NCBI GenBank assembly: GCA_024330265.1
Contig: JANDLT010000008.1
Location: 42,964 to 106,963 of the forward strand
DNA length: 64,000 nucleotides
Source of the DNA: Pyrinomonadaceae bacterium MAG19_C2-C3
GTDB lineage: Bacteria > Acidobacteriota > Blastocatellia > Pyrinomonadales > Pyrinomonadaceae
Direction: 5' to 3'
The notes under the pieces: model-generated
The model's input: the letters and a program-made list of their open reading frames with translations, nothing else
Databases searched by the model: none
What the model was told of the DNA's origin: nothing
Translations under genes and position numbers: made by a program
Part shown: positions 17,801-28,022 of the stretch, one piece after another
How the letters are laid out: each line of letters starts with the position of its first letter
How positions within the stretch are numbered: position 1 is the first letter of the stretch

Positions 17801-20800
17801 CGACCGTGTGAACACGAGTTGAACGTAGGTGTTCGCGGGTATCGGCGTGGTCGCAACCGTGCAAGCGTTGAACGGCGGGCGGCACACTTCCAACGCTCCG
17901 TCTTGAATGTACAAGCCGTCGTCGGAAGCTCCGTTGAGGAAATCTATCAGGCGACGGAAACCGTCAACGCGGTCGAACTTGAACAGCATGACGATGGTGT
18001 AATTATTATTGGTTGGCAGGACTCCGGTGGTCGGTGAAAGCTGTATGCCGTCGTTTGTGTTGAACCGAAGCACGGTGCGCTGAGTCCCGTCAACCGTGTC
18101 GGTTTGGAAGGTGTTGTTGCCCAAGTTTTGCAACGCCGGAGCCGTGCCGACCGAACTGTTGAGCGTGTTCTGGAAACGGTAGTCGGCATTCAACGGCTGG
18201 CTTAACGGCGGCGTGGGTGACGGCGACGGCGATGGAGATGGAGATGGACTTGGAGACGGCGACGGACTTGGAGACGGTGAAGGTGACGGCGTGGGCGTCG
18301 GGTTCGGTGTGGGCGTCGGCGTCGGGCTGGCTGATTCGGTTAAGGTTACGGTGACGCCGGGAAGCGGGGTGCCGTTCTGGTCGGTGATACGACCCGAAAT
18401 GTTGAATGATGCGGCAAGTTGCGCGGTGACGAACGTGCCGAGGCTCGTGTCGCGTGCCGAGATGCGGCGATTGATGAGGTCGGGCGCGGGGCTGTCGGGT
18501 GGAAGGATGGTGCGGTCAAAGAGCGTCCCGCCGACGTTGTGGAGCAAGCGCGTTTGGGCATCAACAAATGGGGCGGTGACGGTGACGACGACCGCGCCGG
18601 TGAAGGTCGCCGTCGTGGTGATGTTGAATGCGACGCTCGCATCGCTGATGGTGTAACCGGGCGGCAATGTTCCGGCGTTCGTGGGGCTAATCGGTGTGAC
18701 GGTCGTGACACCGGCAGCGGTGACACGCGCGAAGGTGATGGTCGTCGTGCCGACTTGAACGGTGATGTTATTGCCGACAGGCGTCGCGGCGGAGTTGTCG
18801 CCGACGGGCGTGCCGCCGAAGCTGAGGTTGTCGAAAGCGAAGCGTCCATTGGGGAAGTTGAAGGTGATGACGGCGCGGGCGGCGGCGGTTTGTCCCGAAT
18901 AATTGAATTGATTTTCGGTGAAGCCGGAAGCCTGCGGCGTGGTGGTGACGGGGAAGACGCCGATGGAATTTCCGCCCGCGTCGAAGAGTTGGACGGTGAA
19001 GCCGGGCGTGCGCGTCGCGGCGGTGCTGAGGGCGACACCGAATTGAAGCACCCGCGTCGGCTGCGCGAAGTTCAGGGTGAGGACGCCGTTGGCATTGCCT
19101 TCGAGCGACGGGTCGTTGACGAACGTACCTTGTCCGGGTCCGCCGGAGTTGTAGTTGGCATCGGTCGAAGCCGCGCCGTTTATGGTGAAGCCGAAGGTGA
19201 CGCCCTGCGTGGTCAAGCCGTTGACGGGTTGGAAAGGCAATTCATTGAAGCGCAAGGTGGTGGCTTGCCCTTGTCGCGTGCCGGTGAAGTCGCCCGCCGT
19301 GCGGTCGGATTGGAGGTTGTTGAAAGTCTGGCTTGACGGCGAGAAGGTGAAGTTAGCGAACGTCGGCGTGACGGTGTATGTGCCGCCCGCCGTAAGGTTC
19401 GTGAACGTGTAACTGCCGTTCTGATTGGTCGTCGTGGTCGCCGATTGCGCGCCGCTCAAGGTGACGGTGACGCCGTTGATACCGCTTTGCGTCGCGCCGT
19501 CAATGGCGCGCCCCGAAATGGTGAAGGTCTGCGCGGCGACGGTCGTGGTCGTCGTCGCGGAGTTGTTCGCCGTGTTGGTGTCGGCATTGGTACTCGTGAC
19601 GCTCGCCATGTTGGTAAGCGTACCCGCCTGTGTGGGCGTGACGACGATGGTGGCGGTCGCGGAGCCACTGCCAAGCACGACGTTATCCAAGCATCCGGTG
19701 TCGGCACCGTTTCGGTACTCGCCGCGAATGCGGAGGGCGGTCAGTGATGAAAGCGTCTGAATCATTTCCGCTTGCGTGGCGGGCTGATTGGTCGCCGTAT
19801 TTCTCCATCCGGCTTCGTTTAAGGAGACGCGGTAAGAAGTGAAATCCGTTCCCGGATCATTGGGCGTGTTGAAGATGAGCGTCAGCCCGCCGCCGACTAA
19901 TATAATATCGTCGCTTCCGCTCGGACTGCTGGTGGACGACTGCTTCAAGTCAAAACTGAGCGTTCCATTGTAAGCGGACGAGACGTTGCCCAAGAATTTG
20001 GACGGAGCTTGGAAATACCAGAAAGTTCCTTGAGCGGAGTCGGTCGCGCACACGTTGCCGCCGGGATTGCCGCCCGTCGCCATGAAGGTTGCTGTGGGCG
20101 TGGTGGCATCGCCGAAGGTCGTCCACGCTTCATTGTCGGCATCGAAGGTGCTGGTGGCGATGTTTGCTTGCAACGTCCCGACGCCGCAGGTGACGGTGCC
20201 GTTTGCTTGACTGCAATTACCTTGCGGCGACGTGGCGGAGACAAAGTTCACGCCCGCCGGAAGTGTGTCGGTGACGACGACATTTTGAGGCGCGACTTGG
20301 TTATTGTTTCTGACGGCGATGGTGTAAGTCAGATTGTTGCCGACTGTGACCGGATCGGGCGAATCGGTTTTCGTGATGGAGAGATCAACTTGTGGCAGTA
20401 TTTGTCGGCAGGCGGAAAACTCCGAAGTATTGCCTGCGGAATCGGTCGCGGTGGCGGTGATAAAAATACCTTGCCCGGTATTAAGCGTCGTGACGTTGAT
20501 GGGCGCATTGCCACTCGCATCGGTCGTCACGTCAATCGCGTTGAGGAAGAATTGACCTTCGCCGTTGCCGCTCTGGTCACACGCTTGATTGGCGAAGAAC
20601 TGAACATTGAAGGTTGAGTTGGGCGCGCTGTTGAGCGTGCCTTGAATAGTGAGGGCGTTGCCCGACCCGGTGGCTGAAGTAAGCACGGGGAAGTTTTGCA
20701 GGTTGTTCGCGCCCGTGTCGGCGTCGCCCGCATCGTTAGGTGTGATTCCGTCTGGTGATAGGTCAATGCCTAATGTGCCGTTTGAGAAGATAGAATTGAA

Positions 20801-23800
20801 GCGAATCGCGTTGCCTGTGCCTTCAACGCGCACGCCGTTGAAGCGGTTGCCAGAGATAATGTTAGACGCACCCGTCGCTGTGCCTCCAATAGAGGTATTT
20901 GGAGCGTTAGCAGACACAGACACTCCGTTGCTGCCGTTGCCGAGTGATTGCGTTCCGGCGGCGTTCGTGCCGATATAATTCCCTTCAATCCGGCTGCCTT
21001 GACCGCTGGATATGACGATCCCGTCAGAAGCAAAACGGTTGATTACCAGCCCGCGAACTGTACTACTTCCGGCACTGAGGTTAATGCCCTGTGACGAACC
21101 GGCATTCACGCCGTTCAACTCAATGAGCGGAGTGCCGTTGAAGCCCGGTTGCGTCGTGCCGTCAATGATGACCGCATCGGTAATCGTCGGAAGTGCCGAA
21201 GCGGGCGCGATGGTTTGCACGCCCTGACCCGAAATGTTGAAGGCGATGGTTTGCGTGCCGGATGTTGAGTTTGAATCAAGAATCGCTTGACGCAAACTTC
21301 CCGCGCCGGAGTCGTTCGTGTTGGTGACGGTGAAGGTCGTCGGCGTGCCTGTGCCGACGAGCGTGAGCGTGGCGGCGAGTCCGGTGCTGTCGTTGAAAAA
21401 GCTGTTGCCGCCGAAGCCGACGGAGAAATCAATGGTGTCGCCTGCCGCCACCGTCACGGTCAAATCAAACGGGAGGCGATTGCCGAAGCCGTTGACGACT
21501 CCGCTCGATAGCGTAGTTGTCGAGTTGCGTAGGATGGTGACATCAGTCGAAGTCGAATCTATGCCCTCGAATCTGCCGTTGACGCGGTAAGTTCCAGCCG
21601 ATGGCGCAATCCAGCGCACGACGCTGTTTTCACCGTTCGGTCCGGGGTGTAAATTCAGCACGTCGGGCGGGTGCGTAACAGTCCTGAAGGTGACGGTGTT
21701 GCCCGTCTTGTTATGGAAGATAGACGGATTGCCATCGCCGCCGCTAATGTTGCCCTGCCACCTGTCGAGTCCCGGCGCAAAGTCAACCTGCCCGTCAGTG
21801 TAGAAATTGAAGGGTGTGGTGCCGCGTAAGGTTGTGTAGCCATAGCTCCACGCGCCGTTCGGGTTGGTCGCTATCGAGAAGTTGGAGACGGCATCGTAGC
21901 TGTCCGGCGTGCCGGTGAAGTTGACGGTCTGATTGCCGTTCAGATTATCCAACCGCCGCCCGCCCGGACTAAAGCCGAAGTTCGCCCGCGACGGCGTGAC
22001 GGTGTAGTTGCTGTTAGCGGCGAGTCCGGTGAGCGTGTAGTTGCCGCTCGCGTCGGTAGTGGTCGTGGCGGATTGCGACCCGCCCAGTGTTATCGTCACA
22101 CCCGCGATGCCGTTGCCGCCCGAATCGGTCACGCGACCGCTGATCGTGAAGGTCTGTGCTCCGCCGCCCGTCGGTTGCCACGCGGGTTCAAAGCTGCCGA
22201 AGTTGTTAGGAGCCGAGGTGATTTGCGTGCGGTTGGTGCCGTCGAGGTTGATGGCGAAAACCTCGTCATTGCCGACATTGCTCGTGTAGCCGAGTTTCAA
22301 GCCGTCGGGCGACCACGTCGGATTGAGGTTCAGCGCACCGAATAGTGTTGCCGGGTCATTGGTGACGTTTCGCTGGTTGCTTCCATCGGCGTTCATCACA
22401 AAGAGGTTTATAACGAAGCCGGAGAACTGATCATTTGTGATGACGGAGCGGAAGATGTGAAAAGCGATGCGGGTGCCGTCGGGCGAATAGACGGGACTGG
22501 ACGCGCCGCTAAATTCGTTGTCGCCGTCGTTAGTGTCAACATCGGTGAGGCGCACGACGTTCGAGCCGTCGGCGTTCATCACGAAGATGTCTTCGTTATC
22601 GTTACCCTCCCTGACGAAAGCGATTTGCGCTCCACCGGGCGACCATGCCGGAGTGTTGTTGTCGAAGCCGGGAGTGTTCGTCAGTTGCACCTGATTCGTG
22701 CCGTCGAGGTTGATGACGAAGATTTGATTGTCGTCTTCATCTTCATCGGTTTCGGCACTGAAAGCGAGGCGCGTGCCGTCGGGCGACCACGTCGGACTTT
22801 CTTCAAACACATTGGGCGTGTTCGTGACGCGGGTAACGTTCGAGCCGTCGGCGTTCATCGTGTAAATGTCGAAGCCGCCGTTCGAGTCGCGGTTGCTCAC
22901 GAAAGCGAGGCGCGTGCCGTCGCGCGACCATGCCGGAGAGTCTTCGTTGAAGTTCGGGGTGTTCGTCAGATTCGTTTCGCCCGTCCCGTTGGCATTGATG
23001 ATTAAGATGTCGGTGGGGGGTGCGCCTCCGAGCGGGTTGGAAGTCTTACGGGATTTGAATCTGGTCGCCGCATCGGGCGTAATGGGTGGTGAGGTGATAG
23101 GTGATGAGGCAGATACGTTTCTCACAAATGCGATGCGGCTGATTAAGCCGGTCGCGGGCGCGGCGGTGAAGTTGACGACTGTATTGCCGGTTAAGGGCGG
23201 CACGTCGCCGCGTTGCGGGGTGAAAACGGTGGCGACTCTCGACGGCGTGATGAAATAGGTTTCGCCTTCTTGCAGATCAGCGAGCGCATAGTTGCCGTTC
23301 GCGTCCGTGAACGTGAACTCTCCGCGTAGCCCACCGAGCAGAATGTTGACGCCCACGACGGGCGCGCCGCCCGCATCCGTGATGCGACCCGAAATGGTGA
23401 AGAACTGCGCCGACGGAGTGGTGAAGCTGGCATCGAAGATGTCGGCGTTAAGATTGTTATAGACGCGGTTTGGCGGCGTGAAAGTATAAGCCGCTCCGGT
23501 CGCGCTCGTCCGCGACGGGGTGACGGTGTAGTTGCCGCCGCTTGAAAGGTCGGTGAAGAAGTAAAAACCGTCGGCATTAGTCGTATAAGTGGCGGATTGC
23601 GTACCGCTCAGAGTGACGGTGACGCCGCTGATGCCGCGATTGGAATCGCTGACATCGGTGATGCGCCCGCTAATTTGGAAGATAGGCGTCGCGGTGAAAT
23701 TGACATCGCGCACGTCGGCGTTGCTGACGGTGACGGGGACGGAAGCGGGCGTGAAGCGAAATGTTTGACTGCCACCGAAAGGCGCGACTTCATAGTTGCC

Positions 23801-26800
23801 GACCGGAACACTAACGAATTGATAAAAACCACGTTCGTCCGTGCGGGCTTGCTGAAAGAATCCGGTTTGCGAATCAAACAACTGCACGAAGATATTGCTT
23901 GCCGCGCTGCCGTTGGAAAGAAGGATGCGCCCCGTGACGCTGAAAGTTGACGCGGTGTCGCTGATGACGCTGACGACGGATTCGTTGACGATTGATGACG
24001 AAGCGAACGGTCGAAAAGCGTTAAAGGTCGTCGGATAGTTGCTGGAAGTCGTGAGTCCGGCGACGTAAGCGTTATTGCTCGCGTCGAGGGCGATGTTGCT
24101 GCCCTGCCCGAAGATGATTTCACTTGAGCCGCCGCCGAGATAACTCGAATACGCAAACGCGGAAGCCGAAGGATTGAGTTTGGCGACGAAGAAATCGCTG
24201 GCGACGGTGTTCGGGTTTCCGATGCGACTTTGAAAGGCGTTGACGACGGGGAAGTTGACGGCGTTAGTTTGTCCGAAAACGTAAGCATTACCGCTCGGGT
24301 CAACCGCGATGCCGGAAGCGAAGTCGCTGCCCGCATTACCTGCGAAGTTGAGCGTGCCGCCGAGATATGTCGAGTAGTCGAGGGTTGTGCCGGAAGCGTT
24401 GAGTTTCGTGACGAAAGCGTCTTGGTCGGGCGCGGTGCGCGACGGCTTAACGACGCCGCTTGTCGTCGGGAAATTGACTGATTGGGTGAAGCCCGCGATA
24501 AAAGCGTTATTGCTTGAATCGAGCGCGACGGCATCGGCGGCGTCACTGCTGTTTCCGGCGAGATAGGTTGAATAGACGAGAGCCGAACCCGTCGGATTAA
24601 GTTTCGTGACGATTACGTCCAAGTCACCGAGCGTGCCGACGAACAAATCCGTCGTGCCTCTGTTCGATTTCACGGCGAGCGACAAGACGTTGGGAATACC
24701 CAAGCCGTTGTTCGCCAACTGCCAGCTTGCGCCCGCGTCCGTGCTGCGATACACGCCGTTTGATGCTCCGGCATAAATGATGGAAGAATTAAGCGGGTCA
24801 ACGACAATCGCACGCACGAACGCCGTCGCGCTTTGTCCAAAGGCATTCGTGAAGGTCAAGCCGTTATTAACCTGCGTCCAACTGCCGCCCGCGTTCGTGC
24901 TTTTGAACACGCCGTTCGCTGTTCCGGCATAGATGATTGATGAGTTTCGCGGGTCAATCGCAATCGCGTTGACCGTTGGTGTGAAGCTGCCGGTTGGCGT
25001 CGTGACGGCAAGCCCGTTGTTTGCCGCCGACCACGTCGCGCCGTTGTCATTGGTGACGTAAATGCCGAAAGAGGTCAATCCGGCAAAGACGCGATTTACA
25101 CCGCTATCATCTTGTGGGCGCGCCAGAGCGTTGACGGTCACGAAGCCGCCGCGCGGCAAGCCCGTGACGGCTTGCGTCCAGCTGTTGCCTGCATCAACGG
25201 TGCGATAGATGCCCTGTGTGAATGTTCCCGCTAAAACGACGGACGGATTGAATTGCGAAACATTGAGCGAGAGAATCTGCGGTGGCGGAGTGAGAAAACC
25301 GTTGCGCGAAGGATTCCACGTCGCGCCCGCGTTCGTGCTTTTGTAGACGCCGCTCGAAGTTCCGGCGTACACGACTTCGGGCGTGGGCGCAACGGCGGCG
25401 ATGGCGCGCACGTTCAAGGCTTCGAGACTCGTGCGCGTATTCGTCACGCCGCCGTCGGTTGATTTGAAAAGCCCGCTTGCCGTTCCGGTATAAAGCGTGT
25501 TCGCATCGTTGGGCGAGACGAGAAGCGAGAAAACGATTCCGTCCGTGATGTCGTTCGATAAGAATGAGAAGCTGTTCGCGTTGTCGAAACTGGCGTAGGT
25601 GCCGCGACCCTGGCGCGAAGTTTGGAATGGGGTCTGCGTCGGATAGTCGCTTCCCGTCGTCGAACCCGCGAGATAGACGTTGCCCGCCGCGTCCGCCGCG
25701 AAGCCGCGCGCCGCGTCGTTGCCGCCGCCGCCGATGAACGTCGAATAAATCAGCGCGGTCGCGGTTGAATTTAACTTCGCCGCGAACACGTCTTGTCCGC
25801 CGTTCTTGACGGTGCGGAAAGCCCCTTGCGTCGTCGGCAAATCCGGCGAGTTGGTGTGACCCGTCAGATACACATTGCCGCTCGCGTCGGGTGCGATGCC
25901 GAAGCCGAATTCATCGTTTGACCCACCGAAAAAGGTTGAAAAAAGAAGCGTGTTGCCCTGTGGATTTATCTTCACCGCGAAGGCTTCGGAGAAGCCGCGA
26001 TATTGCGTTTGAAAAGCTCCGGGCGAAATTGGGAAGTTGCTTGAAAACGTGTTGCCCGTTAGATATGCGTTGCCGTCTGCGTCCGCCGTCACGCGATAAA
26101 ATTCATCGTATGCCGCGCCGCCGAGATACGTCGCATAAATCAATTGATTGCCGCCGGGCGCGAACTTAATCAAAAATGCATCACCACCGCCGCCGGGTTG
26201 CGGTTGAACCGAGCCGGATGTGGCGGGGAAAAAAGCCGTATCCGTCACACCCGCGACGTAGAGATTACCCGCCGCGTCAACCGTCACGCTGTCCGCCCCG
26301 TCGCCGCCGATATAAGACGAGTAACTAAGAATCGGGTCAATCACAAGGGGTTTCGATTTGTCATACTCCCCGACATCGAAACTGATTTCGCGTTTGTTGC
26401 GAATGCGATACCGACCTTCGATTATCTGTTTGCCTTCCTTAGTTTGTTGGAAGATGACAGGCTTGTGTTGTCGAACTTCTCCGCCTTCGACGGCGATGAC
26501 TAAATCGCCCGTTTCGTCGAGGCGCAAATTCTCCGCGCCTTCGATATTGAAGCGCACGAGGCGCGGGTCGGCACCCGGTGCGACGTGGAAATCGTATTCG
26601 AGTTGTCCTTGATTGCCGTAATAAATTAAATCAATGCCGGGATAAACTTGCTCATATTTGACTTTGGCAAACGCGGAAACATTCGTGCGCCATCGGTTCG
26701 GATTATCACCGATGAAATAATTGCTTTTGCCCGCGAGTTCCTCCATGCCGCCGATGCGCGCCCCCGCGCTTGCCCCGGTGAGTTTCAGACGCAGAACTTC

Positions 26801-27223
26801 CGTTTGGTGAGCGGCGCGCATACTCGCTTTCGCTTGCGAGATTGGATCATCACTAACTTCGTCGCGCATTTCGTTCGCCGTCTCATCAGTCGCCGCATCT
26901 TCGGGCGCGGGCTTGCTCAGTGCGAGAACGGCTTCGCCTTCCGTCAAGAACAGGGTGTAGCCAGCCCCGCGCGAAACGAATTTCACGCGCGGATCGGTTT
27001 GTCCGGCGTTGATTTCAAAGCGAAGCGGGAGTTTGCCGAAAGCTTCGTTAAGGCGCGCTTTATCGGGAATATCGGATTTTTGCTTTGCGCCGTCGTTGCG
27101 AAGCACGGCTTCGGAGTGGGCTTCCGATTGCGCCATGCGTGCGCGGGAAATGAAAAACTGAATGGCGGCGACGGCGGTGAGGGCAAACACCAACAGGGCG
27201 AAGAATCTAAATCGTGACTTCAT
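14846..27223 (-). CDS. Giant (4125-residue) modular surface/secreted protein: SBBP, BNR, PD40, beta-helix, DUF11, LamG, Calx-beta, DUF4214
   Basis: Seen, with rough residue positions: N-terminal hydrophobic signal (5-30); a beta-rich domain with NAGQTDPRVKF (50-300); SBBP repeats (303-535); sortilin/BNR-like repeats with YAGTANGVFKSTNAG (570-855); a second SBBP block (868-1065); carboxypeptidase-regulatory-like modules (1090-1355); PD40/TolB-like propeller repeats with WSPDGTRLAF (1410-1675). Then come a parallel beta-helix-type region opening VTNTNDSGAGSLRQAI (1960-2190), a DUF11-like domain (2278-2350), a Ser-Pro linker (2965-3005), a LamG-like domain (3012-3200), more regulatory-like modules, Calx-beta (3765-3875) and a C-terminal DUF4214-type helical domain (3888-4125). 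Known: such mosaics are secreted adhesins or surface scaffolds, and DUF4214 is common at the C-termini of exported proteins. Function is not assignable beyond that. The frame is open throughout, with no sign of decay. Confidence 0.85.
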   Translation of the reverse strand: MKSRFRFFALLVFALTAVAAIQFFISRARMAQSEAHSEAVLRNDGAKQKSDIPDKARLNEAFGKLPLRFEINAGQTDPRVKFVSRGAGYTLFLTEGEAVLALSKPAPEDAATDETANEMRDEVSDDPISQAKASMRAAHQTEVLRLKLTGASAGARIGGMEELAGKSNYFIGDNPNRWRTNVSAFAKVKYEQVYPGIDLIYYGNQGQLEYDFHVAPGADPRLVRFNIEGAENLRLDETGDLVIAVEGGEVRQHKPVIFQQTKEGKQIIEGRYRIRNKREISFDVGEYDKSKPLVIDPILSYSSYIGGDGADSVTVDAAGNLYVAGVTDTAFFPATSGSVQPQPGGGGDAFLIKFAPGGNQLIYATYLGGAAYDEFYRVTADADGNAYLTGNTFSSNFPISPGAFQTQYRGFSEAFAVKINPQGNTLLFSTFFGGSNDEFGFGIAPDASGNVYLTGHTNSPDLPTTQGAFRTVKNGGQDVFAAKLNSTATALIYSTFIGGGGNDAARGFAADAAGNVYLAGSTTGSDYPTQTPFQTSRQGRGTYASFDNANSFSFLSNDITDGIVFSLLVSPNDANTLYTGTASGLFKSTDGGVTNTRTSLEALNVRAIAAVAPTPEVVYAGTSSGVYKSTNAGATWNPSRNGFLTPPPQILSLNVSQFNPSVVLAGTFTQGIYRTVDAGNSWTQAVTGLPRGGFVTVNALARPQDDSGVNRVFAGLTSFGIYVTNDNGATWSAANNGLAVTTPTGSFTPTVNAIAIDPRNSSIIYAGTANGVFKSTNAGGSWTQVNNGLTFTNAFGQSATAFVRAIVVDPLNSSIIYAGASNGVYRSTDAGASWQLANNGLGIPNVLSLAVKSNRGTTDLFVGTLGDLDVIVTKLNPTGSALVYSTYLAGNSSDAADAVALDSSNNAFIAGFTQSVNFPTTSGVVKPSRTAPDQDAFVTKLNASGTTLDYSTYLGGTLNFAGNAGSDFASGIAVDPSGNAYVFGQTNAVNFPVVNAFQSRIGNPNTVASDFFVAKLNPSASAFAYSSYLGGGSSEIIFGQGSNIALDASNNAYVAGLTTSSNYPTTFNAFRPFASSSIVNESVVSVISDTASTFSVTGRILLSNGSAASNIFVQLFDSQTGFFQQARTDERGFYQFVSVPVGNYEVAPFGGSQTFRFTPASVPVTVSNADVRDVNFTATPIFQISGRITDVSDSNRGISGVTVTLSGTQSATYTTNADGFYFFTDLSSGGNYTVTPSRTSATGAAYTFTPPNRVYNNLNADIFDASFTTPSAQFFTISGRITDAGGAPVVGVNILLGGLRGEFTFTDANGNYALADLQEGETYFITPSRVATVFTPQRGDVPPLTGNTVVNFTAAPATGLISRIAFVRNVSASSPITSPPITPDAATRFKSRKTSNPLGGAPPTDILIINANGTGETNLTNTPNFNEDSPAWSRDGTRLAFVSNRDSNGGFDIYTMNADGSNVTRVTNTPNVFEESPTWSPDGTRLAFSAETDEDEDDNQIFVINLDGTNQVQLTNTPGFDNNTPAWSPGGAQIAFVREGNDNEDIFVMNADGSNVVRLTDVDTNDGDNEFSGASSPVYSPDGTRIAFHIFRSVITNDQFSGFVINLFVMNADGSNQRNVTNDPATLFGALNLNPTWSPDGLKLGYTSNVGNDEVFAINLDGTNRTQITSAPNNFGSFEPAWQPTGGGAQTFTISGRVTDSGGNGIAGVTITLGGSQSATTTTDASGNYTLTGLAANSNYTVTPSRANFGFSPGGRRLDNLNGNQTVNFTGTPDSYDAVSNFSIATNPNGAWSYGYTTLRGTTPFNFYTDGQVDFAPGLDRWQGNISGGDGNPSIFHNKTGNTVTFRTVTHPPDVLNLHPGPNGENSVVRWIAPSAGTYRVNGRFEGIDSTSTDVTILRNSTTTLSSGVVNGFGNRLPFDLTVTVAAGDTIDFSVGFGGNSFFNDSTGLAATLTLVGTGTPTTFTVTNTNDSGAGSLRQAILDSNSTSGTQTIAFNISGQGVQTIAPASALPTITDAVIIDGTTQPGFNGTPLIELNGVNAGSSQGINLSAGSSTVRGLVINRFASDGIVISSGQGSRIEGNYIGTNAAGTQSLGNGSNGVSVSANAPNTSIGGTATGASNIISGNRFNGVRVEGTGNAIRFNSIFSNGTLGIDLSPDGITPNDAGDADTGANNLQNFPVLTSATGSGNALTIQGTLNSAPNSTFNVQFFANQACDQSGNGEGQFFLNAIDVTTDASGNAPINVTTLNTGQGIFITATATDSAGNTSEFSACRQILPQVDLSITKTDSPDPVTVGNNLTYTIAVRNNNQVAPQNVVVTDTLPAGVNFVSATSPQGNCSQANGTVTCGVGTLQANIATSTFDADNEAWTTFGDATTPTATFMATGGNPGGNVCATDSAQGTFWYFQAPSKFLGNVSSAYNGTLSFDLKQSSTSSPSGSDDIILVGGGLTLIFNTPNDPGTDFTSYRVSLNEAGWRNTATNQPATQAEMIQTLSSLTALRIRGEYRNGADTGCLDNVVLGSGSATATIVVTPTQAGTLTNMASVTSTNADTNTANNSATTTTTVAAQTFTISGRAIDGATQSGINGVTVTLSGAQSATTTTNQNGSYTFTNLTAGGTYTVTPTFANFTFSPSSQTFNNLQSDRTAGDFTGTRQGQATTLRFNELPFQPVNGLTTQGVTFGFTINGAASTDANYNSGGPGQGTFVNDPSLEGNANGVLTLNFAQPTRVLQFGVALSTAATRTPGFTVQLFDAGGNSIGVFPVTTTPQASGFTENQFNYSGQTAAARAVITFNFPNGRFAFDNLSFGGTPVGDNSAATPVGNNITVQVGTTTITFARVTAAGVTTVTPISPTNAGTLPPGYTISDASVAFNITTTATFTGAVVVTVTAPFVDAQTRLLHNVGGTLFDRTILPPDSPAPDLINRRISARDTSLGTFVTAQLAASFNISGRITDQNGTPLPGVTVTLTESASPTPTPTPNPTPTPSPSPSPSPSPSPSPSPSPSPSPSPTPPLSQPLNADYRFQNTLNSSVGTAPALQNLGNNTFQTDTVDGTQRTVLRFNTNDGIQLSPTTGVLPTNNNYTIVMLFKFDRVDGFRRLIDFLNGASDDGLYIQDGALEVCRPPFNACTVATTPIPANTYVQLVFTRSGNSSNSNSLFRAYVNGILQGASNNLPPGAFQIDGNNVLRFFRDDNAAPGEASAGSIARLRLYPAPLLNSELTSLDRLPAAGSEAQSPETDPAAWSSLALASEASLNQPLVTFLRFAPARLARPSLTKDATPQGGGGTRIVTTDSNGNYSFTNLAAGSTYTVTPSRERTVFTPPNRIFANLQASQTADFVGTPAPDTLSVSGRATDTNGNALVGVTVSLTDSPSSVTPIVTQTTTDQNGNYTFTGLTPNRDYSVSASAADIAFQPPRRDLPALTSSQTGIDFVGTRRTAPPPAGNLQITGRIAFADDAGVGNISVTLSGTVTATTTTDQSGNFAFTGLAPGTYSVTPTAFGFTFTPARRDFTGITSNQTADFAATVQANPTPTPFPQDGFGDPAATAQNFNRGTLTQAGNFDPNIPVVVQNGQLEITPRTNNGAPSFNGLVSVRALDLVETPTVSVEVRQVTNGGAAQTVFAVGSSPDDFFRFLVSDPAIAPASLTFDPNTKLVSKTAAKKVAVRPLGGAPPQQLSFQAVVNGQSFVTGITYNPVQHRFWRFRNDAVKQLVFFETSPDAVTWTTQFPRAGETYPTLAQGSTNALAAELAAGTLRSTANPGSAVFDNFIVSSPPGVGFAATDFSVPENQSTAVITVTRTGNIDGTARVNFTTADRTAQAGVDYTPVSGTLDFAAGERSKTININLLANSVIGDRMISLILSSPVGTIVTPGRDIVPLTIIDDDNPRRLNPIDDANFFTRQQILDVFNRQITPTGNIVITRNALRSRTRNGLGKSPRFDNKRANEVAALLGSSEFNNVNAFIARLYRTAFGRPVTLAEFVADAQSLAAGAITTDGRINLTLLNRNKANLVTEFLARSGFMTRYQNLGATEYVDALYANTGIRPSSNERAALILGLITNRETRGTVLLRITDNQAFVAQEANRTIALFAFFDFFRLDPDAATLAALTERINRAGGVLASGILQEFLNSPQYRARFGRA
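18212..18330 (-). repeat. Ser-Pro/Thr-Pro low-complexity coding repeat
   Basis: Tandem hexanucleotide-like units (GGAGAT/GGCGAC on the plus strand) inside the giant gene encode alternating Ser-Pro and Thr-Pro. It separates the regulatory-like modules from the LamG domain and probably forms an extended linker. Its length may vary between strains by slippage. Confidence 0.7.
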
Positions 27224-27446
27224 AACGTCTTTCTTTCAGGGGGCAAGACTTCAAACGGGAATTAAAAACTCGACGGCATATAGTATTTCTAAATGATTAG
27301 TGGGTGTTCAATTTCATATTTGAAATTGAACGTGAAGCGCAAGAAGAACAACAAGTCATCGTGGAAAACTATAGTGATCAACCTGAAGGCAAAAGTTTTC
27401 GAGTGTGAATGCTAATCGAAATTTGCTCTTTGTGTTCCTGACAACC

Positions 27447-27657
27447 TGAGAGGGTGTTTGGGAATCAGCCTCGGAGAGGCGGAATGTTTATAGGGCTATT
27501 GGTCGGTTTTCCGTCTCTCGCTCCGTCGGAGCGATATATCACCGACGAAGCACATCTCGCTCCTTACGGAGCGAGACGCAAGGAGCGCGCCCGAAGGCTA
27601 TAAACATCACGCTCCACTGGAGCTAAAGCCACGACTCAATTCCCAAACTCCCTCTGA
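27447..27657. repeat. MITE-like palindromic element with GGGTGTTTGGGAAT ends
   Basis: Terminal inverted repeats at 27447-27465 and 27639-27657 match at 17 of 19 positions. Inside them are further inverted segments (ATGTTTATAG and its complement, GCTCC/GGAGC hairpins). It is about 211 bp and encodes no protein, so it is a candidate non-autonomous element. No target-site duplication was identified with confidence. Confidence 0.65.
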
Positions 27658-28022
27658 GAAATTTAGGCTTACAAATCATCTCCGGCTTGTCGCCGGTAAA
27701 ACGAAAAGAAGCTGAAATCTCCGTAGGCTGCGCCGGATAGGGAGTGAACGACATGACGGGCGACATCACAAAGCGCGGTGCGATAGCTTGAGGTGCAGGG
27801 CGATATATCATAGTGCGACATAGCCCGACTATTAGGGTGTACGAAATGCGAAAGGCTGCGAGGTGGCGAGTATAAAATTGCTATAACAAAGCGAATATAT
27901 GGTTCTGGTTAAATACTGTCAAGGAATAATGCCTGATTAAAAACCGTGTCGCAGAACGCAATGTGCATTAGGTCGCCGATGCGATACTCTTAACGGTGCT
28001 TGGCTTATCTTTCACCCTTTAT

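Noticed and set aside
18419..19336. Plus-strand open frame of 305 codons antisense to the giant protein
   Set aside because: Composition dominated by Gly/Asp/Arg/Val from reversed beta-repeat codons; the giant frame on the minus strand is uninterrupted.
27623..27811. Minus-strand frame of 62 codons beside the 27.4-kb palindrome
   Set aside because: It starts in intergenic repeat-like sequence and ends inside the palindromic element; more likely part of a repeat than a gene.
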